Of a stretch of 64,000 nt of DNA, positions 51,876 through 60,631 are shown piece by piece (the stretch's first letter is position 1; every line of letters starts with the position of its first letter). A model generated the notes under the pieces. The model saw only the letters and a program-made list of their open reading frames with translations. It ran no database searches and was not told the origin of the DNA. Both the position numbers and the translations under genes were made by a program. This DNA comes from Halalkalibacter oceani (lineage in GTDB: Bacteria; Bacillota; Bacilli; Bacillales; Bacillaceae_D): contig NZ_JBEPKD010000005.1 of the NCBI RefSeq assembly GCF_040544555.1, forward strand, positions 133,001 through 197,000. Reading direction: 5' to 3'.

Positions 51876-53036
51876 ATGGAGCGAAATCCTCAAACTGCAG
51901 ATGGATGTCAACAGCTTCTCCGGCAAACGATTGTTCCATTTGCCGAAAGAGCCGCTTTTCATGATGAAGAAGCCAGCTTTCCATTTGAAAACCTTGAAGA
52001 TTTAAAAAGAATCGGGTATCCGGCCTGGACTGTGCCGCGACAATTTGGCGGTCTGGAGCTTCCTTTACGAACCTGGCTTTCGTTTCAGGAAATGATCGCC
52101 CAAGCAGACGGAGCAACGGCCCTTTCAATCGGCTGGCATGTCGGGATTGCCTCCCAGCTCAATGTGAACGACACATGGCCAAAGCCGGTGCTCGATCGCG
52201 TTTATCAGGATATCGTCGATTCCGGCGCGCTGCTTAACGCCGCAGCAACTGAACCGGAGACCGGGAGCCCGACCCGTGGCGGGAAACCAACAACAAAAGC
52301 AATCAAAACAGCAGACGGCTGGCTGATAAATGGACGAAAGTCGTTTACTTCGATGGCGCCAGCTCTTGATTATATACTTGTTACAGCTACATTGCCTGAT
52401 GGAGAGGTCGGTCAATTCCTTTTACACCACTCCGATCCGGGTATCCGTATTGACGAAACATGGAATACGATTTCGATGCGGGCAACGGCCAGCCACGATC
52501 TTTATTTGGAGCAAGTCGAATTGCCGGCCGACCGCCTTGTGGAACGGATCACCCTCGGGCCGAAAAAGCCGGCTGGCTGGTTGTTGCACATCCCCGCCTG
52601 CTATCTCGGGATTGCCCAGGCGGCACAGGACTTTGCGGTTTCCTTCGCTTCGACCTATTCGCCAAACAGCTTGAACGGGCCGATTAAGGATTTGCCTAAT
52701 GTTCAGATGAAGCTCGGCGAGAATGAAGCCTCGCTCCTCCAGGCGCGGTACTTCTTATATGGAGTCGCACAAAAATGGGATGAAGCGACCGCCGATCAAA
52801 GACAGCAGATGCAGCCGGAACTAGGGGCGGTTAAATTGAAAGCCGTCAATGCCGCGCTTGACATCGTCGACCGGGCGATGCGTGTCGTCGGCGCGGAAAG
52901 TTTATTTAAAAAGCACCCTCTGCAGCGCTACTACCGCGATGTCAGAGCCGGGCTTCATAATCCGCCGATGGATGACAGCACGCTGCTAATGCTGGCTGCC
53001 AATGTGCTTCGTACGAGGACGGACGGCGAACGTTAA
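51876..53036 (+). CDS. Acyl-CoA dehydrogenase-family flavoprotein
   Basis: The 386-aa product starts at MERNPQTADGCQQLL after GATAGGAGGAAGAAA. Family landmarks: WTVPRQFGGLELPLRTWLSFQEMIAQADG, TEPETGSPTRGG, TADGWLINGRKSFTSMAPALDYILV, WNTISMRATASHDLYLEQVELP, and the C-terminal helical bundle with AMRVVGAESLFKKHPLQRYYRDVRA. It uses FAD. The pattern is closer to the short-chain/desulfurisation-monooxygenase branch (DszC/SfnC-like) than to fatty-acid beta-oxidation enzymes, but substrate is unknown. The nearby metQNI genes hint at sulfur metabolism. Confidence 0.82.
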   Translation: MERNPQTADGCQQLLRQTIVPFAERAAFHDEEASFPFENLEDLKRIGYPAWTVPRQFGGLELPLRTWLSFQEMIAQADGATALSIGWHVGIASQLNVNDTWPKPVLDRVYQDIVDSGALLNAAATEPETGSPTRGGKPTTKAIKTADGWLINGRKSFTSMAPALDYILVTATLPDGEVGQFLLHHSDPGIRIDETWNTISMRATASHDLYLEQVELPADRLVERITLGPKKPAGWLLHIPACYLGIAQAAQDFAVSFASTYSPNSLNGPIKDLPNVQMKLGENEASLLQARYFLYGVAQKWDEATADQRQQMQPELGAVKLKAVNAALDIVDRAMRVVGAESLFKKHPLQRYYRDVRAGLHNPPMDDSTLLMLAANVLRTRTDGER

Positions 53037-53091
53037 AAGATTCGAGGACGGACCCCATGAGTCCAGCCTCGAAGCAATAAGCGGTTAGTTG

Positions 53092-53132
53092 AAAAGCTCA
53101 GACCGGAGAAATCCGCTTCGGTCTGAGCTTTT
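53092..53132. terminator. Bidirectional terminator between acyl-CoA dehydrogenase and metI
   Basis: AAAAGCTCAGACC and GGTCTGAGCTTTT form a 13-bp stem between convergent genes. Confidence 0.88.
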
Positions 53133-53175
53133 CGCTCGTCAATCCGTCTGCTGTTTCTTTCGAAAGTCACTTTTG

Positions 53176-53847
53176 TTAGTCCTTCTTCAGCTTTGCGGCA
53201 ATTCGGTTGCCTAAGGACTGGAGCCCCTGAACGAGAATGATCAAAATAATGACGGTCGCATACATCACATCAGGCTCATAGCGCAAATGACCGAAACGGT
53301 ACGCAAGGTCTCCCAAGCCACCGGCCCCGACCAAACCGGCCATCGCGGTAGCGCCAATCAGACCAATTGTCGCAATCGTTAAGCCGAGAATCAAGGATGG
53401 ACGTGCTTCCCGTACCATGACATTCCAGATAATATGCCTTGTTTTGATGCCCATCGCTTCATAGGCTTCAAGCACGCCCTTATCGACTTCAAGCAAGGCT
53501 GACTCCATTAAACGGGCGATATACGGAGCAGTATAGACAACAAGGGGAACGATAACCCCTTTTACGCCCATCGATGTTCCGACAACGAGCTTCGTAAATG
53601 GCAAAATAAAAAACAGGAGAATAATGAACGGAATAGAGCGAATCACATTAATCACAGCATTTAGCAGCTGATACACATATTTGTTCTCCAAGCTTTTATT
53701 CGGTCTTGTTAAAACCAGCAGCGTACCCAGTGGCAAAGCTATGATAATGGAAATGATCAGCGAGATCGACACCATTTGGAACGTTTCAATCGAAGCCTTC
53801 CAAATCGCTTCGCCCCAGTTATCAAAAAATTCATTGATACCATTCAT
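53176..53847 (-). CDS. metI: Methionine-type ABC transporter permease
   Basis: The 223-aa product has five membrane helices and the EAA loop LEAYEAMGIKTRHIIWNVMVREARPSLILG that contacts the ATPase. MetI family: PFIILLFFILPFTKLVVGTSMGVKGVIVPL. Its start overlaps the metN stop by 4 bp. It transports methionine or related sulfur compounds with MetN and MetQ. Confidence 0.93.
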   Translation of the reverse strand: MNGINEFFDNWGEAIWKASIETFQMVSISLIISIIIALPLGTLLVLTRPNKSLENKYVYQLLNAVINVIRSIPFIILLFFILPFTKLVVGTSMGVKGVIVPLVVYTAPYIARLMESALLEVDKGVLEAYEAMGIKTRHIIWNVMVREARPSLILGLTIATIGLIGATAMAGLVGAGGLGDLAYRFGHLRYEPDVMYATVIILIILVQGLQSLGNRIAAKLKKD

Positions 53848-54860
53848 GGACCATCCACCCTTTCTACATACACTCCCTCTTCAACAAGGAAGGCAATCGC
53901 TGCTTCCGTCTGTTCCACCGAACCTTGCAAATGGACGATCATTCGCCCGTACGGTTCATTTTTCAGCTGAACAATATTGCCCGACATAATATTTGTATAA
54001 ACGTCAAATCGCTTCGCCACTTCGGCTAAAGCCGGCTTCCCCGTTGATTGTCCGACAAACGCCAGCCGGATGATCGGGCCCTGCTGATGAAGAGACATCA
54101 GTACTTCTTCAGGAATATCTTCCGGAAACAGACTATTCATAAATTTCTTCGTCGTCTCGTGCGCCGCCTTGGAAAAAATATCAATAACCCTGCCTTCCTC
54201 GATCACTTTCCCGTTTTCCATAACCGCAACCCGGTCGCATATTTTTTGGATGACGTGCATTTCGTGCGTAATCAGTAAAATTGTAATCCCGAATTCCTGG
54301 TTAATTTTCAGCAACAGCTCCAAAATGGCTTCCGTCGTTTCCGGATCAAGCGCACTCGTCGCTTCATCACTTAACAATACCTCTGGCTCGTGGGAAAGAG
54401 CGCGGGCGATCGCAACACGTTGCTTTTGCCCGCCGGATAGCTGAGCCGGATAGGAATCAGCTTTTTCTTCCAGCCCGACGACGTCAAGGTATTTTTTCAC
54501 CCGCCGATCAATTTCAGATTTCGGCACTCCGGTCAGCTTTAGCGGGATCGCAATATTTTCATAAACGGTCGCCGTCTTCAATAAGTTAAATCCCTGAAAA
54601 ATCATGCCGATATTTTTTCGCGCTTCTCTTAATTTTGGAGCAGCGAGCTTTGTCATTTCCACTCCGTTGACGCGTATGCTTCCTTCCGTCGGGCGTTCAA
54701 GCATATTGACACAGCGAATCAGCGTGCTCTTTCCCGCGCCGCTATAGCCGATCACGCCATATATTTCCCCTTTTTTCACATGTAGTGAGACATCATTTAA
54801 CGCGTGTACGCTCCTTTTCTTTGCGGAGAAAATTTTATTCACTTGGTTTAATTCAATCAT
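53844..54860 (-). CDS. metN: Methionine-type ABC transporter ATPase
   Basis: The 338-aa product has Walker A GYSGAGKST, signature LSGGQKQR, Walker B VLLSDEATSALDP and H-loop LLITHEM. A C-terminal NIL domain at about 265-338 (regulatory Met-binding) is present (LAFVGQSTGKPALAEV). I chose the ATG over the GTG directly before it, as both fit AAGGAG. Follows metQ after a 110-bp gap with a hairpin. Confidence 0.94.
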   Translation of the reverse strand: MIELNQVNKIFSAKKRSVHALNDVSLHVKKGEIYGVIGYSGAGKSTLIRCVNMLERPTEGSIRVNGVEMTKLAAPKLREARKNIGMIFQGFNLLKTATVYENIAIPLKLTGVPKSEIDRRVKKYLDVVGLEEKADSYPAQLSGGQKQRVAIARALSHEPEVLLSDEATSALDPETTEAILELLLKINQEFGITILLITHEMHVIQKICDRVAVMENGKVIEEGRVIDIFSKAAHETTKKFMNSLFPEDIPEEVLMSLHQQGPIIRLAFVGQSTGKPALAEVAKRFDVYTNIMSGNIVQLKNEPYGRMIVHLQGSVEQTEAAIAFLVEEGVYVERVDGP

Positions 54861-54904
54861 CACTTTTCCACTCCTTACTCTTTATAAAGTGATTTTCTAC
54901 GGAC

Positions 54905-54938
54905 AGCGAGCAGGAAAGCACCCGCTTCCCTGCTCGCT
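54905..54938 (-). terminator. Attenuator-type hairpin between metQ and metN
   Basis: AGCGAGCAGGAAAGC and GCTTCCCTGCTCGCT pair with one G-U, 35 bp after metQ. No long T-run follows, so read-through is expected, leaving more metQ message than metNI. It resembles the stem at 41005-41040. Confidence 0.65.
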
Positions 54939-54972
54939 ATCAACTCTCTGTTTGCCGTTCGGTTCACCAGGC

Positions 54973-55821
54973 TTACCAGGAGGCGACTACCGAGCCGGCG
55001 AATTCTTCTTCGATAAATTGCTTCACCTCGTCAGACTGATAAATCTCAATGAACTTTTGCACGACTGGATCATCCTTGTTTTCCGTACGCGTTACAATCA
55101 GGTTCACCCATGGTGAATCGCTCGCCTCAATAAAGATCGAATCTTCCGTCGGCACATAGCCATGCTCAATCGCGAAGTTTGTATTGATTGCTGCTGCCGC
55201 AAGCTCATCCAATTGTCTTGGAATCTGCGATGCTTCAAGCTCAATAAATTCTAGGTTTTTCGGATTTTCGATAATGTCGCTGACCATCGCTGATGAACCG
55301 GCTTCCGGGTCCAATTTAATCAACCCCGCAGCTTCAAACAGCATCAACGAACGGGCGCCGTTGGTCGGATCGTTCGGCAAACCTAACGTATCACCTTCTT
55401 GCAGCTCGCTGACATCCGCTAATTCCGTTGAATAAATCCCCATTGGAAAATTAACAGCCGTCGCCACATCAGTCAGATCAAGATTGCGATCTTCCTTAAA
55501 GTCTTCCAGGTAAGGCTTGTGCTGGAATACATTCAAATCAAGGTCACCCTCATCCAACGCAACATTCGGCATCACATATTCGGTAAACACGACAGGATCA
55601 ATCTCCAGCCCCTGCTCGGCTGCCAGTTCCTTTACTTTTTCAAGAATTTGCTCATGCGGGCCAGCCGTTACGCCGACAACAAGCTTTTCTTCGGAAAGCG
55701 CTGTGCCTCCTTCGGCACCTCCTGCATCCGTTTCTCCTGCGTCCCCTTCACCGCTCGTTCCGCAAGCAGCCAATCCAATAAGTGATAATGCTGTTACTGT
55801 TGATAATAAAAACTTTTTCAT
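54973..55821 (-). CDS. metQ: Methionine-type ABC transporter binding lipoprotein
   Basis: The 282-aa product has a lipoprotein signal (LSLIGLAACGTSG, Cys at about 20), an acidic linker to residue 45, then the NlpA/MetQ fold (LVVGVTAGPHEQILEKVKELAAEQGLEIDPVVFTEYVMPNVALDEGDLDLNVFQHKPYLEDF). No S-box or T-box leader is visible upstream. Confidence 0.94.
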   Translation of the reverse strand: MKKFLLSTVTALSLIGLAACGTSGEGDAGETDAGGAEGGTALSEEKLVVGVTAGPHEQILEKVKELAAEQGLEIDPVVFTEYVMPNVALDEGDLDLNVFQHKPYLEDFKEDRNLDLTDVATAVNFPMGIYSTELADVSELQEGDTLGLPNDPTNGARSLMLFEAAGLIKLDPEAGSSAMVSDIIENPKNLEFIELEASQIPRQLDELAAAAINTNFAIEHGYVPTEDSIFIEASDSPWVNLIVTRTENKDDPVVQKFIEIYQSDEVKQFIEEEFAGSVVASW

Positions 55822-55839
55822 CTGGTTCTCTCCTCTTCC

Positions 55840-56931
55840 TTACTTATTCTCTATTTTTTTATATGCTTCCACAGTTTGAATACTGGAAACTACGTCTTTA
55901 ATTGAAAATGCTTCTTCCATGAAGTGAATCGACTCCCCCTCGGCCAGCGTATAAGCAGCAAGCTTTTCAACTGTTTCCTGATCGTTCTGCAGCCCCAGCT
56001 CTCCGAGAGAGGACGGAAGGTTGATCTTTTCATAGAACGAGAGCAAAGCCTGGAGCTCGTCAAGCTGTTGTTCTAACGCAACCTGGACAAGAATGCCATA
56101 TGCTACCTTTTCGCCATGTAAAAAAGAGTGCGTCTCTTCAAATTGCGTCAACCCATTATGAACGGAATGGGCCGCGGCGATCCGCCCATATTCATCACCC
56201 AGTCCGCCAACAAGACCTCCGGCTAAAATCGAGGTTTCCATAATGGCGAGCAAGGAAGGCGTGACGCGCTGCTCGCCGAGGGCGGAAAGCGCCTGCTCAC
56301 TTTCAGCAAGGATTACATCCCGGCAGACCTGCGCCGCCTTCAGCGACATCATGACCGGAACCCGCGGCTCAGGCAATGCTTTCGTTAAAGCTTTCGCCTC
56401 ATACCACTTGGCAAGCGTATCGCCGATTCCGGCGCGCAAATAGGCGGCCGGAGAATGAGCAATGATTCGCGGCTCAAGGAGCACAACCCACGGATTTTTT
56501 ATGTATGGCTGATACCGTAAGTAATCGCCCTGCTCGGTATAAATGACACTTAACGGCGTCCAGGCGGCACATGTTGAAGCAAGCGTCGGCAGGAGCATCA
56601 CCGGAATGTTCAGCTCGTTGGCTGCCGCCTTCGCGATATCCATCACCTTTCCTCCGCCCAGGCCGATGATGACATCACTCTCGTGCTCAGATGCTACATG
56701 AGCAACGCGCTCAATTTCCTTCAGTGAGCACTCCCCCTGATAATGCTCATAGCTGACGGCCACCTCTGTAAAGGCGGGCAAATAATCGCGAGCAGCCTCC
56801 CAGGACTTCTCGCCGTGAAGCAGCAGCGCTTTTTTGATCTGACCTTCTATTAATAAAGCCTCAATTCTGTCGTAGACATTTTCTTCACACGCATAATAGC
56901 TTGGTGAACCTTGGACACGAATCGCTTTCAC
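55840..56931 (-). CDS. Iron alcohol dehydrogenase-family oxidoreductase (glycerol dehydrogenase/HcxB-like)
   Basis: The 363-aa product has GLGGGKVMDIAKAAANEL, PTLASTCAAWTPLSVIY, DTLAKWYEAKALT (metal Asp), AAAHSVHNGLTQF and FLHGEKVAYGILVQ (two His). It lies closer to glycerol dehydrogenase and to the E. coli YbdH/HcxB hydroxycarboxylate reductase than to ethanol-type enzymes. Being only 18 bp upstream of metQ, it is probably cotranscribed. A role in reducing the keto acid of a sulfur amino acid is plausible but inferred. Confidence 0.82.
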   Translation of the reverse strand: MKAIRVQGSPSYYACEENVYDRIEALLIEGQIKKALLLHGEKSWEAARDYLPAFTEVAVSYEHYQGECSLKEIERVAHVASEHESDVIIGLGGGKVMDIAKAAANELNIPVMLLPTLASTCAAWTPLSVIYTEQGDYLRYQPYIKNPWVVLLEPRIIAHSPAAYLRAGIGDTLAKWYEAKALTKALPEPRVPVMMSLKAAQVCRDVILAESEQALSALGEQRVTPSLLAIMETSILAGGLVGGLGDEYGRIAAAHSVHNGLTQFEETHSFLHGEKVAYGILVQVALEQQLDELQALLSFYEKINLPSSLGELGLQNDQETVEKLAAYTLAEGESIHFMEEAFSIKDVVSSIQTVEAYKKIENK

Positions 56932-57442
56932 CTTTCTCCCCTCTTTCCTCTTCCCTGCCTATAATTTTCTATAAAACTGATAAAATTAGTTGGTTTAATA
57001 TTAAAATAGTATATAGAACCTTGCGAAAAAATACAATATCTTTTTTGAGAATTGAGAAAAATAAATCGTCTATTCTCTTATCATCCATCCCAATCACTTT
57101 AGCATTTTTCCACCACCTACCATTTTGACCCACTTTCTCTTTATTTCCTGTAAAAAAGGGCGCCCCTTTACGAGACACCCTTTTATTGTACCATTATTCA
57201 ATTACGCTATTAAAAAAGAGGTAAACCCAATCATCCTGGACATACATAAGCACATCTCTCGTGATGATTTTTTCTAGAACTTCTCTAAAGAAATTTCTAA
57301 AAAAAGTATTCTTCCATTCAGAACATTGGTTTCGTATCTATTGGTAAACTGATTTTTCACAAATTGATACTTGATCTCGAAATAATCAGAACTAAACATT
57401 TAACCCGGATTCTCTTTAGCGTATATTCATTTACTACTCGTT
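56932..57442. other. 511-bp AT-rich gap
   Basis: It contains an AAAGGGGCGCCCTTT-type palindrome at about 57154-57168, probably a terminator. On the minus strand, 57183-57290 reads FRNFFREVLEKIITRDVL then MYVQDDWVYLFF without a start codon, possibly the end of a decayed gene. I see no intact gene or riboswitch. Confidence 0.4.
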
Positions 57443-59374
57443 TTATCTTATCATTTCTTCTCTTCCTTTATTATTTTGTTCTGCTTCATTTTTCATAGAA
57501 ATCACCTGTCTACATGTAATGAATGCGACAATCAGGGCATTACAAAATAATATGATGAAATTATTTGTACTGATAATACTTATTGAGACTACTAAAAATG
57601 CCAATCTTTCAATCATATTAATTTCCTTTAAAAACGCTCCAGATAAAGAAACCGATAAAAACATAATCCCGACCACGGCTGTAAATATTGTAACAACGAT
57701 CGCTAACCATTCGCCTTGTAGTAAAAGCTCATTATGAAATACAAAAATATAAGGAATCAAAAATGCAGGAATGGCTATTTTAAAAGCTATAAGTGATGTC
57801 ATCATCGGCTTTGCCCCAGCAATCCCGGCTGCAGCATAAGAGGAAATAGCTACTGGTGGAGTAATACCGGAAAATACGCCAAAATATAAAGCAAATAAAT
57901 GAGCCGCCAAAACATTAATTCCCAAGTCTACTAAAATAGGCACAGCAATCGCTGCCACCATTATATATGCTGCACTTGTTGGAAGCCCCATCCCCAAAAT
58001 AATGGAAGCAAGCATTACCATAATTAAGACTAAGATAAGACTTCCTTGTGCAAACCCAACCACGGTAGATGTAAACGTTATTCCGAGACCTGTTAAACTA
58101 AAAACTCCAATAATAATCCCAGCTGCAGCACATGTCACGCCTATCATAATCATAGACTTCGCACCTGCACTTAATGTCATAATAATTTGTCTCCACGACA
58201 TCCTAGTAGACTTTCTTAATAATGAAACGATTATTGTTGAGGCAATTGCTACTAATGCAGCTAAATATGGCGTATACCCATAAAACAAGGCGGCCACAAT
58301 TACAATGATAGGCAAAGATAAATGAATATGTTTCAGGACATATCTCCACTTTGGCATTTCTTCTTTAGGCAAACCTTTTAACCCCATTTTCACTGCTTGA
58401 AAATGTACACTAAACCAAATACCTACAAAGTAAAGAATGGCAGGAACAACAGCAGCTATAATAACGGAGGTAAAAGGGATCCCAACAAATTCTGCTAAGA
58501 TAAACGCAGCCGCTCCCATAACAGGGGGGAGTATTTGACCTCCGGTTGATGCTGCAGCTTCGATACCACCCGCAAAAGCTGGTTGATAACCAACTCTTTT
58601 CATTAACGGAATCGTATATGCCCCAGTAGATGTAACATTTGCCGTTGAGCTCCCAGCAATTGACCCCATTAAAGCACTTGCTATTACAGACACTTTTGCA
58701 GGTCCTCCTTTATAATGACCTGCCGCGGCGTAAGAAAAGTCAATGAAAAATTGCCCAACTCCTGACTTTTCTAAAAACACGCCAAATAAAACAAACAGGA
58801 AAATATAGGTTGCTGAAGCTGCCAGCGGTATCCCGAAAATTCCTTCTGTTGTAAACGCCAATTGTTCAATTAACCTTTCAAAAGAAACTCCAGTATGGGA
58901 AAAGGGTCCCGAAAGAAGATTACCGAATAGTGCATATAATATGGCAACAAAAGCAATTATGACCATACTATTTCCGACGATTCTTCTGGTAGCTTCTAAT
59001 ATACTCACAATAAGTATTACCCCAAACAGTAAATCTAACGAGGTTAAACCATCTACATAAACCATTCGGTTAATGATTCTTTCATAATCGAGAACGGTTA
59101 AATATAATATGCTGATAAAAGATACAATAAAAAGCATGACATCGATAATAAGAGTACCGATATTGCTTTTGCCCTTTAATAAAGGGTATATTAAAAAGGA
59201 GACAGGTAATAGAAAAGCTAGATGAAGCCCCCGCATCTTAAAAGCTTCTAAAACCCCAGTCAACCCAAAATATACATGATAGATTGAAGCACTGACAGTT
59301 ATTAGAAAGACGATAATTTTGATAACTTTTCCGTAGCTTGTTTTATTGTCGGCAGAAATTGAATCGGTGCTCAT
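57443..59374 (-). CDS. Fused TRAP transporter permease (4TM/12TM type)
   Basis: The 643-aa product has about 17-18 membrane helices. The N-terminal part (1-150) is DctQ-like, and the remainder DctM-like, with GVGQFFIDFSYAAAGHYKGGPAKVSVIASALMGSIAGSSTANVTSTGAYTIPLMKR read in pieces as GSSTANVTSTGAYTIP, GGQILPPVMGAAAFILAE and GMGLPTSAAYIMVAA. Such fused permeases work with TAXI-type binding proteins, as the adjacent gene confirms. It imports a carboxylate, probably the substrate of the neighbouring enolase-superfamily enzyme. AT-rich relative to the previous 40 kb. Confidence 0.93.
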   Translation of the reverse strand: MSTDSISADNKTSYGKVIKIIVFLITVSASIYHVYFGLTGVLEAFKMRGLHLAFLLPVSFLIYPLLKGKSNIGTLIIDVMLFIVSFISILYLTVLDYERIINRMVYVDGLTSLDLLFGVILIVSILEATRRIVGNSMVIIAFVAILYALFGNLLSGPFSHTGVSFERLIEQLAFTTEGIFGIPLAASATYIFLFVLFGVFLEKSGVGQFFIDFSYAAAGHYKGGPAKVSVIASALMGSIAGSSTANVTSTGAYTIPLMKRVGYQPAFAGGIEAAASTGGQILPPVMGAAAFILAEFVGIPFTSVIIAAVVPAILYFVGIWFSVHFQAVKMGLKGLPKEEMPKWRYVLKHIHLSLPIIVIVAALFYGYTPYLAALVAIASTIIVSLLRKSTRMSWRQIIMTLSAGAKSMIMIGVTCAAAGIIIGVFSLTGLGITFTSTVVGFAQGSLILVLIMVMLASIILGMGLPTSAAYIMVAAIAVPILVDLGINVLAAHLFALYFGVFSGITPPVAISSYAAAGIAGAKPMMTSLIAFKIAIPAFLIPYIFVFHNELLLQGEWLAIVVTIFTAVVGIMFLSVSLSGAFLKEINMIERLAFLVVSISIISTNNFIILFCNALIVAFITCRQVISMKNEAEQNNKGREEMIR

Positions 59375-59543
59375 GTTTCCCCTCCTTCTATCGTACCAAT
59401 GCGCAAAAAAACATTACATTGACACCTATATATCGGCTAAAATATACAGCTCAAACTTCTTTCTACCCAGTTATAATGAAAAACTGCTAAGAAAGAAGAA
59501 TGAGCGGGATCCTTATTATTTAAAAACTCAGGTCACTCCTCAA

Positions 59544-60551
59544 CTAATCAACAGCTACTCCAACTTCTTCATAGTAACGTTGAGCACCTGGATGGAGGGG
59601 CGCTCCCAATCCTTCGGAAGCTTTTTCTGGATCTGATAGAAAGTCATTTACACCTGCATTGATATTTCCTAAAGTATTATTACCAGCTTCCGAATTCATC
59701 CATTTAGTCACTTCATAAATTATTTCTTCAGGCATATTCTTGTTGGCAATGATCACTACACCACCGCCAACTGTATTGACTGCCTCCGCTTGGTTATTGT
59801 ACGTATTAGCTGGTATATCCATTGCCTGGTACCCATATTTTTCTGATAACGCTTCCGCAACTTCTTCCGACAAACTTAAAAACTTTAGATCTCTTGATGA
59901 CATGATCTCTTCAAAAGGAGCGGCTGGATAGCCCGCTAACGAGGTCACAGCTTCAATATGACCGTCTCTAATTAAAGAACTGGCGTCGCCCATGCTTACA
60001 AACTCTACTCTTCCTCCCCACTCTTCCAAGTCATCATAAGTAATCCCATACTCTTCTAGAGCCCTTCTTGTTAACAGTTCATTTTCCGTTCCTCGATTAC
60101 CGACAGAAATCGTTAAAGGATATTGCTTTTCCTTAACATCTTCAAATGAATCAATTTCAGCACTCGCGATGACTCCAATATGGAAAAGCGATTCGAAAAC
60201 TTTCGCTATTGTAGTTACATCTTCTAACTGATTATCAAATGGTTCAATGCCTTCAAAAGCTGCATAACTTAGACCAGAACTGGAATGACCCATTTGCGCT
60301 TCATTTCTCCCTACAAGTTCTAGATTAGCTAAAGCACCACCAACTACTACTGATCTTCTTGTTCCTTCAAAGGTGTTGCCGATGTATTCACCAATCGCCG
60401 CACCGATCGGATACATGGAACCAGATTGCTCCCCCATTGTTAAGGTTATATCCAAAGCTTCACTAGAATTACTTTCTTCATTTCCACATGCAGATAAAGC
60501 AACTACTATTATGGCAAAAAAGAATAGGGCGAGACCCACAGTTTTTTTCAT
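59544..60551 (-). CDS. TAXI-family TRAP solute-binding lipoprotein
   Basis: The 335-aa product starts at MKKTVGLALFFFAIIVVALSACGNEE; the second ATG gives the better distance from AGAAGGAG. The Cys after LSA is the lipid-anchor site. The TAXI motif is visible (LTMGEQSGSMYPIGAAIGEYIG), as well as RRSVVVGGALANLELVGRNEAQMGHSSS. It delivers a carboxylate to the fused permease 169 bp downstream. Confidence 0.9.
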   Translation of the reverse strand: MKKTVGLALFFFAIIVVALSACGNEESNSSEALDITLTMGEQSGSMYPIGAAIGEYIGNTFEGTRRSVVVGGALANLELVGRNEAQMGHSSSGLSYAAFEGIEPFDNQLEDVTTIAKVFESLFHIGVIASAEIDSFEDVKEKQYPLTISVGNRGTENELLTRRALEEYGITYDDLEEWGGRVEFVSMGDASSLIRDGHIEAVTSLAGYPAAPFEEIMSSRDLKFLSLSEEVAEALSEKYGYQAMDIPANTYNNQAEAVNTVGGGVVIIANKNMPEEIIYEVTKWMNSEAGNNTLGNINAGVNDFLSDPEKASEGLGAPLHPGAQRYYEEVGVAVD

Positions 60552-60631
60552 CAACATACACTCCTTCTATCAATTTATAATTTGGAACACTTTATTTTCA
60601 TAAAAAGAGCTTTCATTCATTTACACAATAG

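Noticed and set aside
56969..57178. Minus-strand frame of 69 codons
   Set aside because: Spans the likely terminator palindrome, has no SD and no family resemblance.
56932..57442. SAM (S-box) or T-box leader for the met operon
   Set aside because: No S-box or T-box consensus segments are visible on the minus strand upstream of the operon or before metQ.
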